Source of the DNA: Metopolophium dirhodum
Lineage: Eukaryota > Arthropoda > Insecta > Hemiptera > Aphididae
Length of the DNA stretch: 64,000 nucleotides
Assembly: GCF_019925205.1 (NCBI RefSeq)
Contig: NC_083560.1
Location: 19,115,145 to 19,179,144, forward strand
Reading direction: 5' to 3'
Position 1 is the stretch's first letter. Each line of letters starts with the position of its first letter. The translations under genes and the position numbers were made by a program. The notes under the pieces were generated by a model. It was not told the DNA's origin. It ran no database searches and saw only the letters and a list, made by a program, of their open reading frames with translations. Below are positions 48,261 through 59,219 of the stretch, one piece after another.

Positions 48261-50480
48261 AGAACCTCAAGCTTATAATATAACTGATTCAATTTTTATA
48301 ATAAATTCAGATTCAATTTTTGTAGAGCCCATGTCAAATAAATTGCTTATTTGTGTAGAAATATTTTTAACATTTATTATAAATTTAATACAACAGACAC
48401 CAAATGAACACAGTGAAATGAACATGCGTGAACGATAAACATTTGACATACGAAACCAGATTAAAAGATAAAAATTAAGCAGATAAAACTTATCGACTCT
48501 GGGGGGATCTATCCCCCTCACCCGTCACCACCCCCTTAATTACGCCCCTGTTTTAATAGTAACAATATTACCAACAGCCGCGGACCGCCACTCGCCAGTG
48601 GCCCGTCCGCGATCCGCGTCGTACGAAAAAACAATTCAAAAATAGCTCGGGCACACAGAACGCGGTATGCCACGGTGGACGGATACGCGGATCGCACTGG
48701 GCAGCGATCTATATAGTTTTATTATTTTACAGAGATCACGCGGTTATCCCGACTGCCCGAGTTCTGTGTGTCAGCCATTCAGAACATTCAAATATCAAAT
48801 GTCCATGAATATTAAATATTCTTCAATGACGATATTTAAAAATAATAATTATTTACAGGTAAATCATAATACTCGCCTTAGAAAAATAAATAGATAAACC
48901 TCCAAAGAGGGGGGGGGGTGCTAATGCCCCCATAGATCCCCCCCCTTAAACCCGCCACTGTCTTCTTCAGGCTGTTCTCCTCATAGGCGGAACTTACAGC
49001 CTGGGCCAACTGGGAGGGCCCCTTAATAATATATTATACAGTAGTCTGTAGGTACCTATACTAGGGATTTTTAAAGATCTCTACAGTGCCTTACCTATAC
49101 TGATACCAGTGTACTACCACTATACGTAATATATTAAATGGATAATACAATACACAATGCCCTGCTCGCCCCCTCCCTAAGGTATACCTACTATGCCGTG
49201 CCAACGCGCGGTTGTGGTTAGGTACTTAGGTATTTCAAACATTGAAATAAAACATAAAATTATAAACACTGTAGTAGGTATTATTTCAGTTCCACTATTG
49301 TCTTCAGAATTGTATAAATTATTATTTATTAATAATAAAATAATAATATGTTACACCTACACTCAACCTTATATTATATTATATTACGATATACGTATAT
49401 AATTATTACGTGAATATTTAAGTAAAAAATTATATGCAAATCAGTCTCAATATAATCATATGAATTATCCACCCCCTCCTACATAGCATGTATAAGTCTT
49501 CAAGTCTTAATTGGTCGGGTAAAGTGGCCCAGTCTAATAAAAACGTTGAGTTCCACCTGTGATTCTACTTCTAAACTAACTGAAGCTTATGGTATTATTG
49601 ATTTGGGTAATTGAGAGAGGAGAGATATACCACGACGTGTCAACATGAAGTGTGAACTAGCAGTAAGTTAAATAAATATAACATACTGGACAAAAATATC
49701 ATGTTAAAATAGTGATACTTTTAATCTGTTACTGTTTCACTCATATTAAAATATAGTACCTACATAAATATGTATACATTTTAAATTATTGTTAATATAA
49801 TATACAGTATTAAGGGTCTGGGAACTCTTTACAATTTGTGCACCCCTCAAAAATATTCGTCTAGTAGCGAGTATGTTAGTACCTAACATCGTTGGCGTAA
49901 ATCCATCAAAATATTAAATGTCAGCAGGTGCAAATCTTTCAGAAGTCCATTAATTATTAAGAAAAATTAAATCATATCTGAAGCCAATCGCTTTGCCGGC
50001 ATACTATGATTACATACGTGTACCCACGACAAAATCTGTATAGGTATTACATTTTAAACACCGTAAAATACAATTTTTATTATTTTTACAAAACAAAAAA
50101 TGTTATTTTGTTAAAATTTTGTCTACAGCCCATGATAATGACTCCGATATAATTGATAAGTGATAAAAAATTATTATATAACGTTATAATATTATTTCTT
50201 TCAGTAGTTTGTGTCTGACTCTTATATTAGAAAAATTCAACAAATCAATGATACAGTAGTATTTTAATAAGATTCAGCTTCAGCAGGTGCAAAATGCATA
50301 TCTTTGCACCTGCTACAAATCGTCCATACAAGCAACCATACGTGCACATCCGTGACTACACCACTGCCTAAAATGTTTATCGTGCACAAAATATAATAAT
50401 ATACGGTTGGTAGACGGTAGGGTGACCTTTTGTTGGATATCGGATTATGATGATGGTATTTTGTCGAATGGCCCTTTTGT
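48261..50480. other. Intergenic stretch with hAT-like ends and G/C runs
   Basis: No gene is supported. CCCTTAATTACGCCCCTG at about 48535-48552 and CCTTAAACCCGCCACTG at about 48945-48960 look like right ends of two hAT-type elements. The part 48580-48780 is CG-rich (GTCCGCGATCCGCGTCG). A G run lies at 48908-48917. The rest is AT-rich. Confidence 0.45.
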
Positions 50481-51223
50481 CGTTATTCCGTGGCTTTATG
50501 TCGGCCGTCGGGTGATTTTTTGAGGAGAAGTGTCTCTAGTCCGCGATTTACGAACACGTCCATACGGGCCGGCACGAGTATCTTTATTCTATGGCACTTA
50601 AAGTGATGTAGTTGCAGTTTCCGTAGTGCGAATACAAACAATTTCAAACTCTGATTTATTGTTACTAGTTTGCATTATTCGTGTCCACCACTACCGCCAC
50701 TCTTTTAGTCACCACTCTTCTTCGCCGGTGATAACATTGTTGCCGGCGATCGAGAGACCACGGTCGCAGTGATGCGGTCGAACAGTTGACACAACCGTAA
50801 TCAACAGGTAGACCTGGACGCTACTTGCGCGCGTCGCGCGGTTCCCTCCAACGGGCAACGACGTATTATACGCGCGATAGTCGCACATGTTTTAATGTTG
50901 CTTCTGTAACTTTAATCATTTATAATTATTTTGATATTATTTATTATTGCCGACTGCCGTTCGGGTGCAGTCTCGTCCGCCATCGTTTATCTTTTTCGTG
51001 TTCGTGCGTATTTTTTTTTTACGCACAACGCGATTGATTGTGCTATTACTCCGACGGAGCTTATCGTCGAATGCTCGTTGAAGCAGTGTTAGTTATTTTT
51101 TAACGTCAATCACAGTTCGGCGATCGCAGCGTGTAGTTCAGCAGGCTCACATTTGTCGAGTCGTGTTCAGCTCATATACAACGTGAAAACGTTCCAGCTG
51201 AAGCCCACCGTGTGACGATCATC
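50480..51223 (+). promoter_or_regulatory. CpG-rich promoter and leader exon candidate
   Basis: CG dinucleotides are dense (CTTGCGCGCGTCGCGCGG, ACGCGCGATAGTCGC) in a region whose flanks are AT-rich. In aphids with CpG methylation, such preservation points to an unmethylated promoter. The stretch ends in the splice donor ATC|GTAAGA at 51224, so a non-coding first exon is likely. The coding exons at 53157 on the same strand are the natural continuation. Initiator and exact start cannot be placed. Confidence 0.5.
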
Positions 51224-53122
51224 GTAAGACGTCATACTCTTTTCTCCTTTACCTACGGTACCGTTTTTAAATACATAATATACCTAGTACCTACCTTTAT
51301 GTAAATAGTTTACTCACATAAACTTAATCTTTATTATTACGTATTCATTTAGTTCATGGTTGTGTTAAGTCTTGTTTATATTATATTTTGTTTACTTATA
51401 CCTACGTTGAGTCGAAGACTTTGAACTAAATATATTTAAGAGACTATTGATCAGTAGAGTATTTATTTATTATTATATTATTGGTGGTAATCTTATCTCA
51501 TTCACAACATGAATCTTTGCTGTTAATCTGCCAAGTTAGGTACCTACGGTGTTGGCAAAACACTAGATAAAAACAAAGAAAATACATAATATAGGTATTC
51601 TATCGTCATTGTTTTGTAAAGTGTAGGGCACTTAAATTGTACCTAAATAGGAGACATAATCCTCCCTGATCCATTTCAAGACCAGTAATTATGTATACCA
51701 GCAGTCCTCAGCCTTTTTTGAAGCCTTGACCCTCTATAATGTTAACATGATTTTTGGCGATTATTATTAGGTAGCATTAAAAAAATGTATGTATTCTAAC
51801 GACCCTAAAAAAATGACTGGCTACCATAAAGGGGACCAACATTTTCCCCAGCTTAAGAATTGCTGATGTACACGACACGAGTGACATGGAATAGAAAAAC
51901 TATCTAATGTAGAATACCGTCTATGTAAAAGTAAACTATCCATATAAATAGGTTAGTCAAGTTTATTTTTTGCGTATAAAATATAATATAATAGCTTTTT
52001 GCTAATTATAGTATCATGGGTTTACGCGCAATACTCATAAACTTGGCAATAAGTATATTTTAAGTAGGTAACCATTTTTATGCATTCAATTTGAAGTCTA
52101 CTGCTGTAAACCCCTTGCACATATTTTTATCTTATATATTAAGTATTTATTTTATTTTACATTAAGTACTCATGTATTATTAATTATTATCACAGATAAA
52201 GTATTGTCTAAACACCACATAGGTAGATCAAATGCATTCATATGAAATTGTTTTTTGCGATTTTTGATTAGAGTAAAACGAGGAGTAAAATCACCTATTT
52301 TTGATATCAGTTTTAAATTGTGTTATTATAAGACTTTATTATTGACTTAAAAATTTAAAAATAAATATGTATTGCAAATTCAAAACAATATTATATATTA
52401 AATAAAAATTAAAACATTGTATAAAACCCACATAAACCACAGATGATGTAGAGGATAATGTTCATATGTTTTAGTTTGATGATAGGTCAATTTTTATTAT
52501 TAAAGTATATTGCACTCAATAATTGGAACTGCTAACTCAAATTTGCTATGTTGCATGGTTATAACTTATTAAACGTAGACAACACATGTGGGTGGCATCC
52601 TCTGAATTTGTACTTGTTAGTTGTCACACATTGTGTTGGTGTCAACTGTTTTTTTTAATAAAAATATTTTATTAATGTGGGTAATTCAAAATTTAAATTC
52701 AGCCATCATCCTATTCAAATCAAATTGCATAATAATACACAGTTAAATATTTTAAAAAAACTATTCATATTCAAATGATATAAATGTATTCATTGGGGCA
52801 CCTATTTAATGTGCTACTTCTAGAAGATAATTAGTTATTTCTTGATTACATAATTTTATTCAAGAAATCTTTGAATAGATCCTTCATATCTCATTTTAAA
52901 ATAAAATTAAGTTTTTGTGTGTATTTATTTAAAATGTATTTTGAGTTTTCCATTGTCTTATAATTTGGTAGGTTCCAAATAGTATTTTATAATTTTAAAT
53001 TTATTCTTAACGAGGTATATCTAATTGAGGTTTGAGGAGTGGAGTGATCGTGGAACAAGCAAACCCTCCCTTCACAAATGACCAGTATAAAACGCACCTA
53101 ATTTTAATGTTTTTGTTTATAG
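51224..53122 (+). other. Probable first intron of the gene starting at 50480
   Basis: AT-rich with no coding signal. It contains a family C right end (GACAACACATGTGGGTGGC then ATCCTCT) at 52575-52605. Confidence 0.4.
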
Positions 53123-53156
53123 AAATCTATAAAAACTAAGGAGGACATTATTTATT

Positions 53157-53444
53157 ATGGAACAGCAAGAAAAATTTTTAGTGATTCCAGTAAAATCCAA
53201 GTGAGCAAATACATTATTAGCGTATCATACTAAATGTAATTTTAATCTACATTTTGAAAGAACTTTTATTTCATAACTCGGTGTTTTATTATTGATATAT
53301 CTATTATTTAATTTAAACATTAGTTGCTTATACCCCTACCTAATTATAATTAAAAATTTTTTTGCAATTTCTTTTAGGGATGTACATAATATATTACACA
53401 GCTCCAGAACGTTGATGATACCACTTAATACCTATAATAATCAA
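53157..53444 (+). CDS. First two coding exons of an unidentified protein
   Basis: Exon 53123-53200 has a short leader and ATG at 53157, reading MEQQEKFLVIPVKSK. It ends in phase 2 at AA|GTGAGC. Exon 53378-53444 adds G to complete K and reads DVHNILHSSRTLMIPLNTYN and NQ, ending in phase 0 at CAA|GTATGT. Reading through that donor would stop at 53519, which gives the alternative of a 58-residue protein. The strong GTATGT donor makes splicing more likely. I do not recognise the family. The intron that follows holds a family C end (53520), a MITE (54682) and a hAT element (55392). The C2H2 exon at 56734 could belong to this gene but needs at least one more exon to restore phase. Confidence 0.5.
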
Positions 53445-53519
53445 GTATGTAATAAATTTATTAATCAAGAATTTGTTGATAAACAGACTATAATAACAAT
53501 GGTCAATTATTACAAATAA

Positions 53520-53600
53520 GTTAAGAGGACGCCATAACCACATGCATTGTCTCTATCTTACAAACTCATAACATACCAAATTGTATGTTCTGAATAATTA
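53520..53600. repeat. Family C element, left end only
   Basis: TTAAGAGGACGCCATAACCA, then CATTGTCTCTATCTTACAA, matches the left end at 19288 and 31069. Confidence 0.6.
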
Positions 53601-54250
53601 ATTTACCCTATTATGTGAAATATTACCGTAAATTGAAACCATTTATTCATAAACAAGGTTAGTCAGGGAAAAATTAAGCAAAATGTGAGGTTGGTTTGAA
53701 GGATTTACACCTGGATTAACTTCACAACTGGACAATTTGTTATTTGGAAAATCCTTATAATATGTTAAACACAACTATTAATATGTCAATATTATACCAA
53801 ACCTTTGGATGTAGTTTTAATAAGTGGTAGCAGGTGTATTTACCAGCATGACAATCTATTTCATGCACAAGTTACATTAAAAAAAATAAACAAAATACAC
53901 AAAACGATCAAAATATTTATTGAACACAGTTATAGAGCAACCACAACAAATTTATCCATCGCTCAGTGTTAAAAAAGCACACTATGAAATACCCTAGATT
54001 CTAGAAGAACCTAATAAAAAATCCACATACCATTTCTTATATTAAAAATATTTATGTACATTTTCATATTATTAACTTAAAACCCACACAATAATTACAA
54101 AATATATAAAATATAAAAATAATTTATTAAAACAAACTCCCTATAATTAATCATAATTATCACTGAAATACAATTAGGTAAATTCTATATTGAAGCTATT
54201 CCATTAAATAATTAATATCATTATTTAGAAAGCTGGAATATCGCTCAAAT

Positions 54251-54538
54251 CTAATGAAAATAAGATGGCATATCATTTTCAATTTCAGTGACATCTTCAA
54301 GACCACTAAAGTAGCTAAATGTAAATTCAAAAGATAGTATTATGTGCTAAAAACATTACATTTAGCAACCACTCATAATATTAATTTACCAAAAAGTTAG
54401 TTTAAATAACAAACTTCCTTAGTTAAAAATTCTTCAACATTATCTCCATCAACCAAATCATTTGAATGTACTTGTTGGTTACTGTCGTTTACATAGTCAT
54501 TTTGGTTGTCTTTATTATCAGTTGTATTTTCACACAAT
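54251..54538 (-). CDS. Last two exons of an unidentified acidic protein
   Basis: On the minus strand, exon 54538-54415 follows an acceptor CTTAAG. It reads LCENTTDNKDNQNDYVNDS, then NQQVHSNDLVDGDNVEEF and LTKE, ending at the donor GTTTGT in phase 0. Exon 54346-54251 follows TTTTTAG and reads HIILSFEFTFSYFSGLEDV, then TEIENDMPSYFH and TAG. Both phases agree. The D/E/N-rich composition and aromatic end look like a real C-terminus, but no family comes to mind. Upstream exons should lie at higher coordinates on the minus strand, where transposons dominate and I could not find them. The gene would overlap, in antisense, an intron of the plus-strand gene starting at 53157. Confidence 0.5.
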
Positions 54539-54681
54539 CTTAAGGATAAATATAATCATTGGACAAAGTATATACCCAGTTTACTTACCTAAACTACTCA
54601 AAAAATATTAAATATTAATATCAACGGGCATACTGCTTATATGAATAATAAATAAACGTTAATTAATATTTGTATAGTATA

Positions 54682-55025
54682 CAGGGTGTAACAGTAAGAC
54701 CTGACAAATGAAATAACTTTTGTTCTAATCAATATTTCAAACATTTTTTTTTTTTGTATTTAGCTTATAGTCACTTGTGCACATATAAATTTATTTTTAA
54801 TTTTTAATACTAAAAAATTCAAAATAACCGATTTGTAAATCTGACTGTAAGAACAATTTTGAAGGTAAAAACATTGATCTAAGTCAAGTAGTTTATTTTT
54901 GGGAATTTCTTGACATGAGTACATTTTTAAAATTATTTATTAGGTATATCATTTTCACAAATTTTGTCAAACGTTTAACTCATAATTAATTTTTTGTCAG
55001 GTCTTTGGTCTTCCTGTTACACCTT
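54682..55025. mobile_element. MITE with CAGGGTGTAACAG ends
   Basis: CAGGGTGTAACAGTAAGACC and, inverted, GGTCTTCCTGTTACACCTTT bound about 344 bases. ACCTGACAAA and TTTGTCAGGT extend the repeat inward. A lone similar end (CACTTCCTGTAATACCCTG) occurs near 2200. No coding potential. Confidence 0.65.
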
Positions 55026-55122
55026 TTATACGACCAAATTGTAATATAAATGTTATTATTTATACTATAATTGTTATTATTTCAAAACGAACAAGTAACA
55101 ACAACCATATAATATTATATAT

Positions 55123-55330
55123 TACTAGCTGACCCTGTGCACTTCGTTGCCCTTAAAAAATGACAACCCTTTAAAATATTGTGATTGTTCAAATCCTTTT
55201 GGATGTAACTTGCAGCAGTAAGTGCAATTCAGCCACCCTGGTAGGCAATCCGACATTGTGCGACAGCATATCAAGTAGATATGTATATCTAATATATAAA
55301 AATTTTGTGCCACTATGTTTGTTATTGAAC
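55123..55330 (+). repeat. Family D relic
   Basis: ACTAGCTGACCCTGTGCAC, then CTTCGTTGCCC, opens it. TGCAGCAGTAAGTGC and CTGGTAGGCAATC are found downstream; the latter also occurs at 33370 in the other copy. Confidence 0.6.
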
Positions 55331-55391
55331 TCCTCCAAAACGGCTTGCTTGACCGAAACTAAATAATGTTCTAATTATTAGGTGTATAAAT

Positions 55392-56502
55392 TAGTGATGG
55401 GCACTATCGAATAGTCACTATCGAACTATTCGATAGTAGTTCACTATTCGAACTATTCGATAGTCATTCCAAAACTATTCGAATAGTTAAAACATTCGAA
55501 TAGTCACGATATATTCGATAGTTTTAAAACTATTCGAATAGTTTATTCATTTGAATAGTTGAATAGTTCGAATAGTTTTTATTCATTCGAATAGTTCGAA
55601 TAGTTCGAATAGTCGAATAGTTCGAATAGTCGAATAGTTCGAATAGTTGAATAGTACGAATAGTTTCTTTTTAGAGTTTTAGACCATTACATTTTTTTTC
55701 ATTGTTTTTTCTGTAAGTGAATTTAGAATTATCAAATACAAAATTCGTAATAGAGTATTTACTATTTACTATTTTATTCGTCGCTAAAAACTAAAAAGTA
55801 AAAACCCGGATACTTACACATATTGTTAGGTATATAGTATATACTATATACCTATGCGCGGATTTATACGCATTTGCATAGTTATTCTGGCTGATTGTAT
55901 GATATGCTAAGGGAGCATAAAATATTGTTTCATAGCATAACGATTTTAAAAATGAAACTTTTTTAGTGCATATTTTTGCAAATATTTAATATTTATCCAT
56001 TTTTTTTCTATTTTGAAGGCTTTATTTTACGATTTTAATTGTATATTTGCCATTTGGATGTTTTTTTTTAATAAATCATATTTTTTTATGGATATTTTTT
56101 ATTTTTTGCATATATCAAAGTTTTACTATTTTAACGCATATTTAAAATATTGAAGGGCATATTTGGTTGGTTTTTATTTTTTAATGCATATAATTCTATG
56201 CTCTAGTAATAATTTACGAATTGAAATATTCGAATAGTCCATCTCCATAATAAAACTATTTGAAATTGAAACTTATTCGAACTATTCGATAGTGCTATTC
56301 GAATATTATTCCGAATTATTCGATAGTGCTATTCGAATATTATTCCGAACTATTCGATAGTACTATTCGAATAGTCTTCCGAACTATTCGATAGTTTATC
56401 AACCTATTCGATAGTTTTTATTTAAAAACTATTATTCGGTTATGTAAAAAACATTCGAATAGATATTCGATAGTGTAAACTATTCGGTAGTGCCTATCAC
56501 TA
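55392..56502. mobile_element. hAT-like element packed with CGAATAGTT subrepeats, exact 8-bp target duplication
   Basis: The ends are TAGTGATGGGCACTATCGAA and TTCGGTAGTGCCTATCACTA. GTATAAAT flanks both sides exactly (55384-55391 and 56503-56510). The outer 270 bases on each side consist mostly of CGAATAGTT and CGATAGTT units in both orientations, with at least fifteen GAATAG motifs in the left block alone. The middle (55680-56210) is AT-rich with GCATATTTTT motifs and no open frame of note. Such subterminal repeats could be binding sites for a transposase supplied elsewhere. Confidence 0.9.
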
Positions 56503-56733
56503 GTATAAATCTCTAATGAAATGGATCAAGTTTGATAGAGAAAATTGGAATACTTTCGGTTACCAATTGTATCCCATCAATTTTTTGAGTGTACTGTTGA
56601 TAAATAACCACTTTTGAAGTTAAATAACAATTGTATCTATATAATATTTTTATATTTGATTTTCTTCTTTTTTCAAAATATATTATAACGTATGTAGAAA
56701 ATATTTGGATAAGCTTCATCTAAATTTTTTTAG

Positions 56734-56830
56734 TGAGGCACATAAATGTGACAACTGTGATCAAGCAATTTCTCGTGCAGACTGGTTAAAAAAACATAGA
56801 TTAAGGACACATACATTCGTACACGTATAA
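56734..56830 (+). CDS. Terminal exon encoding one C2H2 zinc finger
   Basis: After TTTTTTAG the exon reads EAHKCDNCDQAISRADWLKK, then HRLRTHTFVHV and TAA. The spacing C-x2-C-x12-H-x4-H fits a C2H2 finger. The first base belongs to a split codon, so an upstream exon ending in phase 2 is required. It is the natural 3' end for the gene beginning at 53157, but the connecting exon was not found. It could also be a fragment of another gene. Confidence 0.5.
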
Positions 56831-58199
56831 CTGTAATAATATATATTCTAAACATTGTGCTACGTTGCTGTTATTGGTTTGAAACTAGACTGTCGTTCGT
56901 TTTGTAAATATGTTAGACATTAATAAAAAAAAAACTTAAAAATTGAAATTTTTTACAAATAGCCCGAAAAGAATCAAACATTTTTAAAAATTATATCATT
57001 TATATAAAATATAAAAATATTTATTTTAGGAAAATTTCCAATATCTTTGGTTATTCAGTTATTCGAATCGTTTTTGATCACATAAAGGCATATTTCATTT
57101 GAAAATGTCCTTGTGAGTAAGTTTAAAATATAATAATATACATTAATAGTTTTATATTCACATGAATGATAACAAAAAAATAATAAAATAAAATAACTAA
57201 AATCATGATTGTTATGATTTTTTACTATAAAATTAATAAAATGTAGAATTTTTTTCAAAAAAAGAATTTCTATAAATTAAATATTTGATATTTTTCTTAC
57301 CAGCTAAAACATGATAAAACAATATCCAAAAATATAGTAGGGTTAGGGCAAAAAATTAATATTTCTTGAACAATTCTTGATGTTGAATATTTATGAATTA
57401 TTTTCACTACTAAACATTTTTTTTTCATTTTCTCCTTCAGAACTCAATGCTATACATTGTACAGGGTATTTAAGTAAAAATATGTAAAACATTACCTAAA
57501 AAAAAATATCTTATATATTATAAGATTATAATATTATTTGAATCTAATGTATTTAGTGTCTTTGGAATATCACCCGACTTAAATGTAAACTTACTACTAT
57601 TTACCCAAGGATTCATAAAATTAAAAAAATAATAATACATAAGTTACTTAAGCTGAAAGAGGTCGGGCAGTGGCTGGACCTAGCATAGATTTTGATGCTT
57701 CCGCTACAACTTTTTTGATAAGACAATATAATACCACAGCTGCGTTAAAATCATAAATGAAAAATACAGGTTGCACATCAACCTATACCGAAATGATTAA
57801 AGTTTGACTATGAAATTACGAGAATTGGTTTGTTGTGTTAATCATAGTGTGTCTTAAGGCATTTAGTACTCTAGATTATAAACATGTGGCAAGCGCCGTT
57901 CACGATTGTCACTGTAGCCAGGGTGCGCGTATGCCCAATAATGTGTTTCACAATTAAACCGAAGTAAAAATACAATATATTAATGTATATATTTTTGTAA
58001 TAAAAACTTCTTCAAGTAAGCTATCACTTAATATTTAATGACAGTTGGAATGCTTTATACTTAAATAAGTATTTTTTTGGTCATATTTATGAATTCAGTC
58101 ACTGAGTCACATTCTTAAATAACTTTAACCACTTCCAGCCTTGCTGAAACTACAACATACAATTAACTTGCTGCACGAGTAGTGGACTAGTTTGCCCGT
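56831..58199. other. Intergenic stretch
   Basis: AT-rich, no gene recognised on either strand. A less AT-rich patch near 57660-57730 has no readable frame. Confidence 0.4.
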
Positions 58200-58327
58200 A
58201 ACTGGTAATCATTACATGAATATATTATTTCGGGGTGACTCAACGTCTGTTTTGTGAGTGTTCCACGTACGCCACCGTCATTGCGGCACATAACGTTTGG
58301 ACCACCGTTGTTTCATCTTTAACGCCG
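58200..58327 (+). promoter_or_regulatory. Candidate promoter and leader exon of the glycerol kinase gene
   Basis: This stretch has more CG (CCACGTACGCCACCGTC) than its flanks and ends in a strong donor AACGCC|GTGAGT at 58328. The coding exon at 59220 starts directly at an AG acceptor, so a separate leader exon is required and this is the nearest candidate. Confidence 0.4.
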
Positions 58328-59219
58328 TGAGTATTGCGAATATCTGGTTTTGCGACCACAGTAGTATTACCATTCTGTTCTAATTGGCTTTTATAATGAT
58401 GAATTCAAATAGTAATATATAATGTTGTTGATATTGTTCTTGATTAGTTTTGTAATACCTAGTTAATATCTAGTTGCATAAACAATTAATTATTATTTTA
58501 TTGGTTCCAAAATGTCTCAATTTCCAATAGAAAATAATTAAATAATTATAAATAATTCTACAAAATAAAATAAATTCATTTCATTTACGAAAACATAAAA
58601 TCCTAAGAACAGTGAAGTAAAAGAGACATGTGTCTTAATTCATTGTTGAAAAAAAGAATTTGTGTAATTTTGAGTAATTTATTTTATAGAATATAAAATT
58701 AATAGTCATTGATATATACCAATATTAATTAATATGATATTCTAGGATTATTATCTATATAATAATAGCACTATACACAAACAATACATTAATTATTGTT
58801 ACAATTTATCATTATTCCTATAAAAAAATAACTTAATATTATTGGAATTGAATACTTAAAGACATATTCATATTAATATATGTATATATATATTTTATAT
58901 ACCTAAGTCAAATATTTTAATAATTCTTTCTTCTTGCCTTTGGCTTCAAAAGATATGTTACTAAGTAATTTTGTATCATATTCATTATTCATCAGTTTAT
59001 AAAAATCAGAATATGCATTTTAATTCATGGTTATTTTATTTGTAATAGTAGTTGATCAACGTCCATAGTTTGTTAAAATGTCCAAAACACATAACTTAAT
59101 CTGTGATAAGAGAAATAATGCACAACAATCGGTACAGTATTCATTGAAATATTTGTATTACACTAATATACAACTTACATATTAATAATTTGTTATGTTT
59201 CATTTATTTATATATAAAG

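Noticed and set aside
48100..48438. 112-codon plus-strand frame
   Set aside because: It is the opposite strand of the hAT dimerisation relic (48035-48255) and has no independent support.
55395..55670. CRISPR-like or satellite array of CGAATAGTT units
   Set aside because: Units are short, in both orientations, without unique spacers, and confined to a transposon with an exact target duplication.
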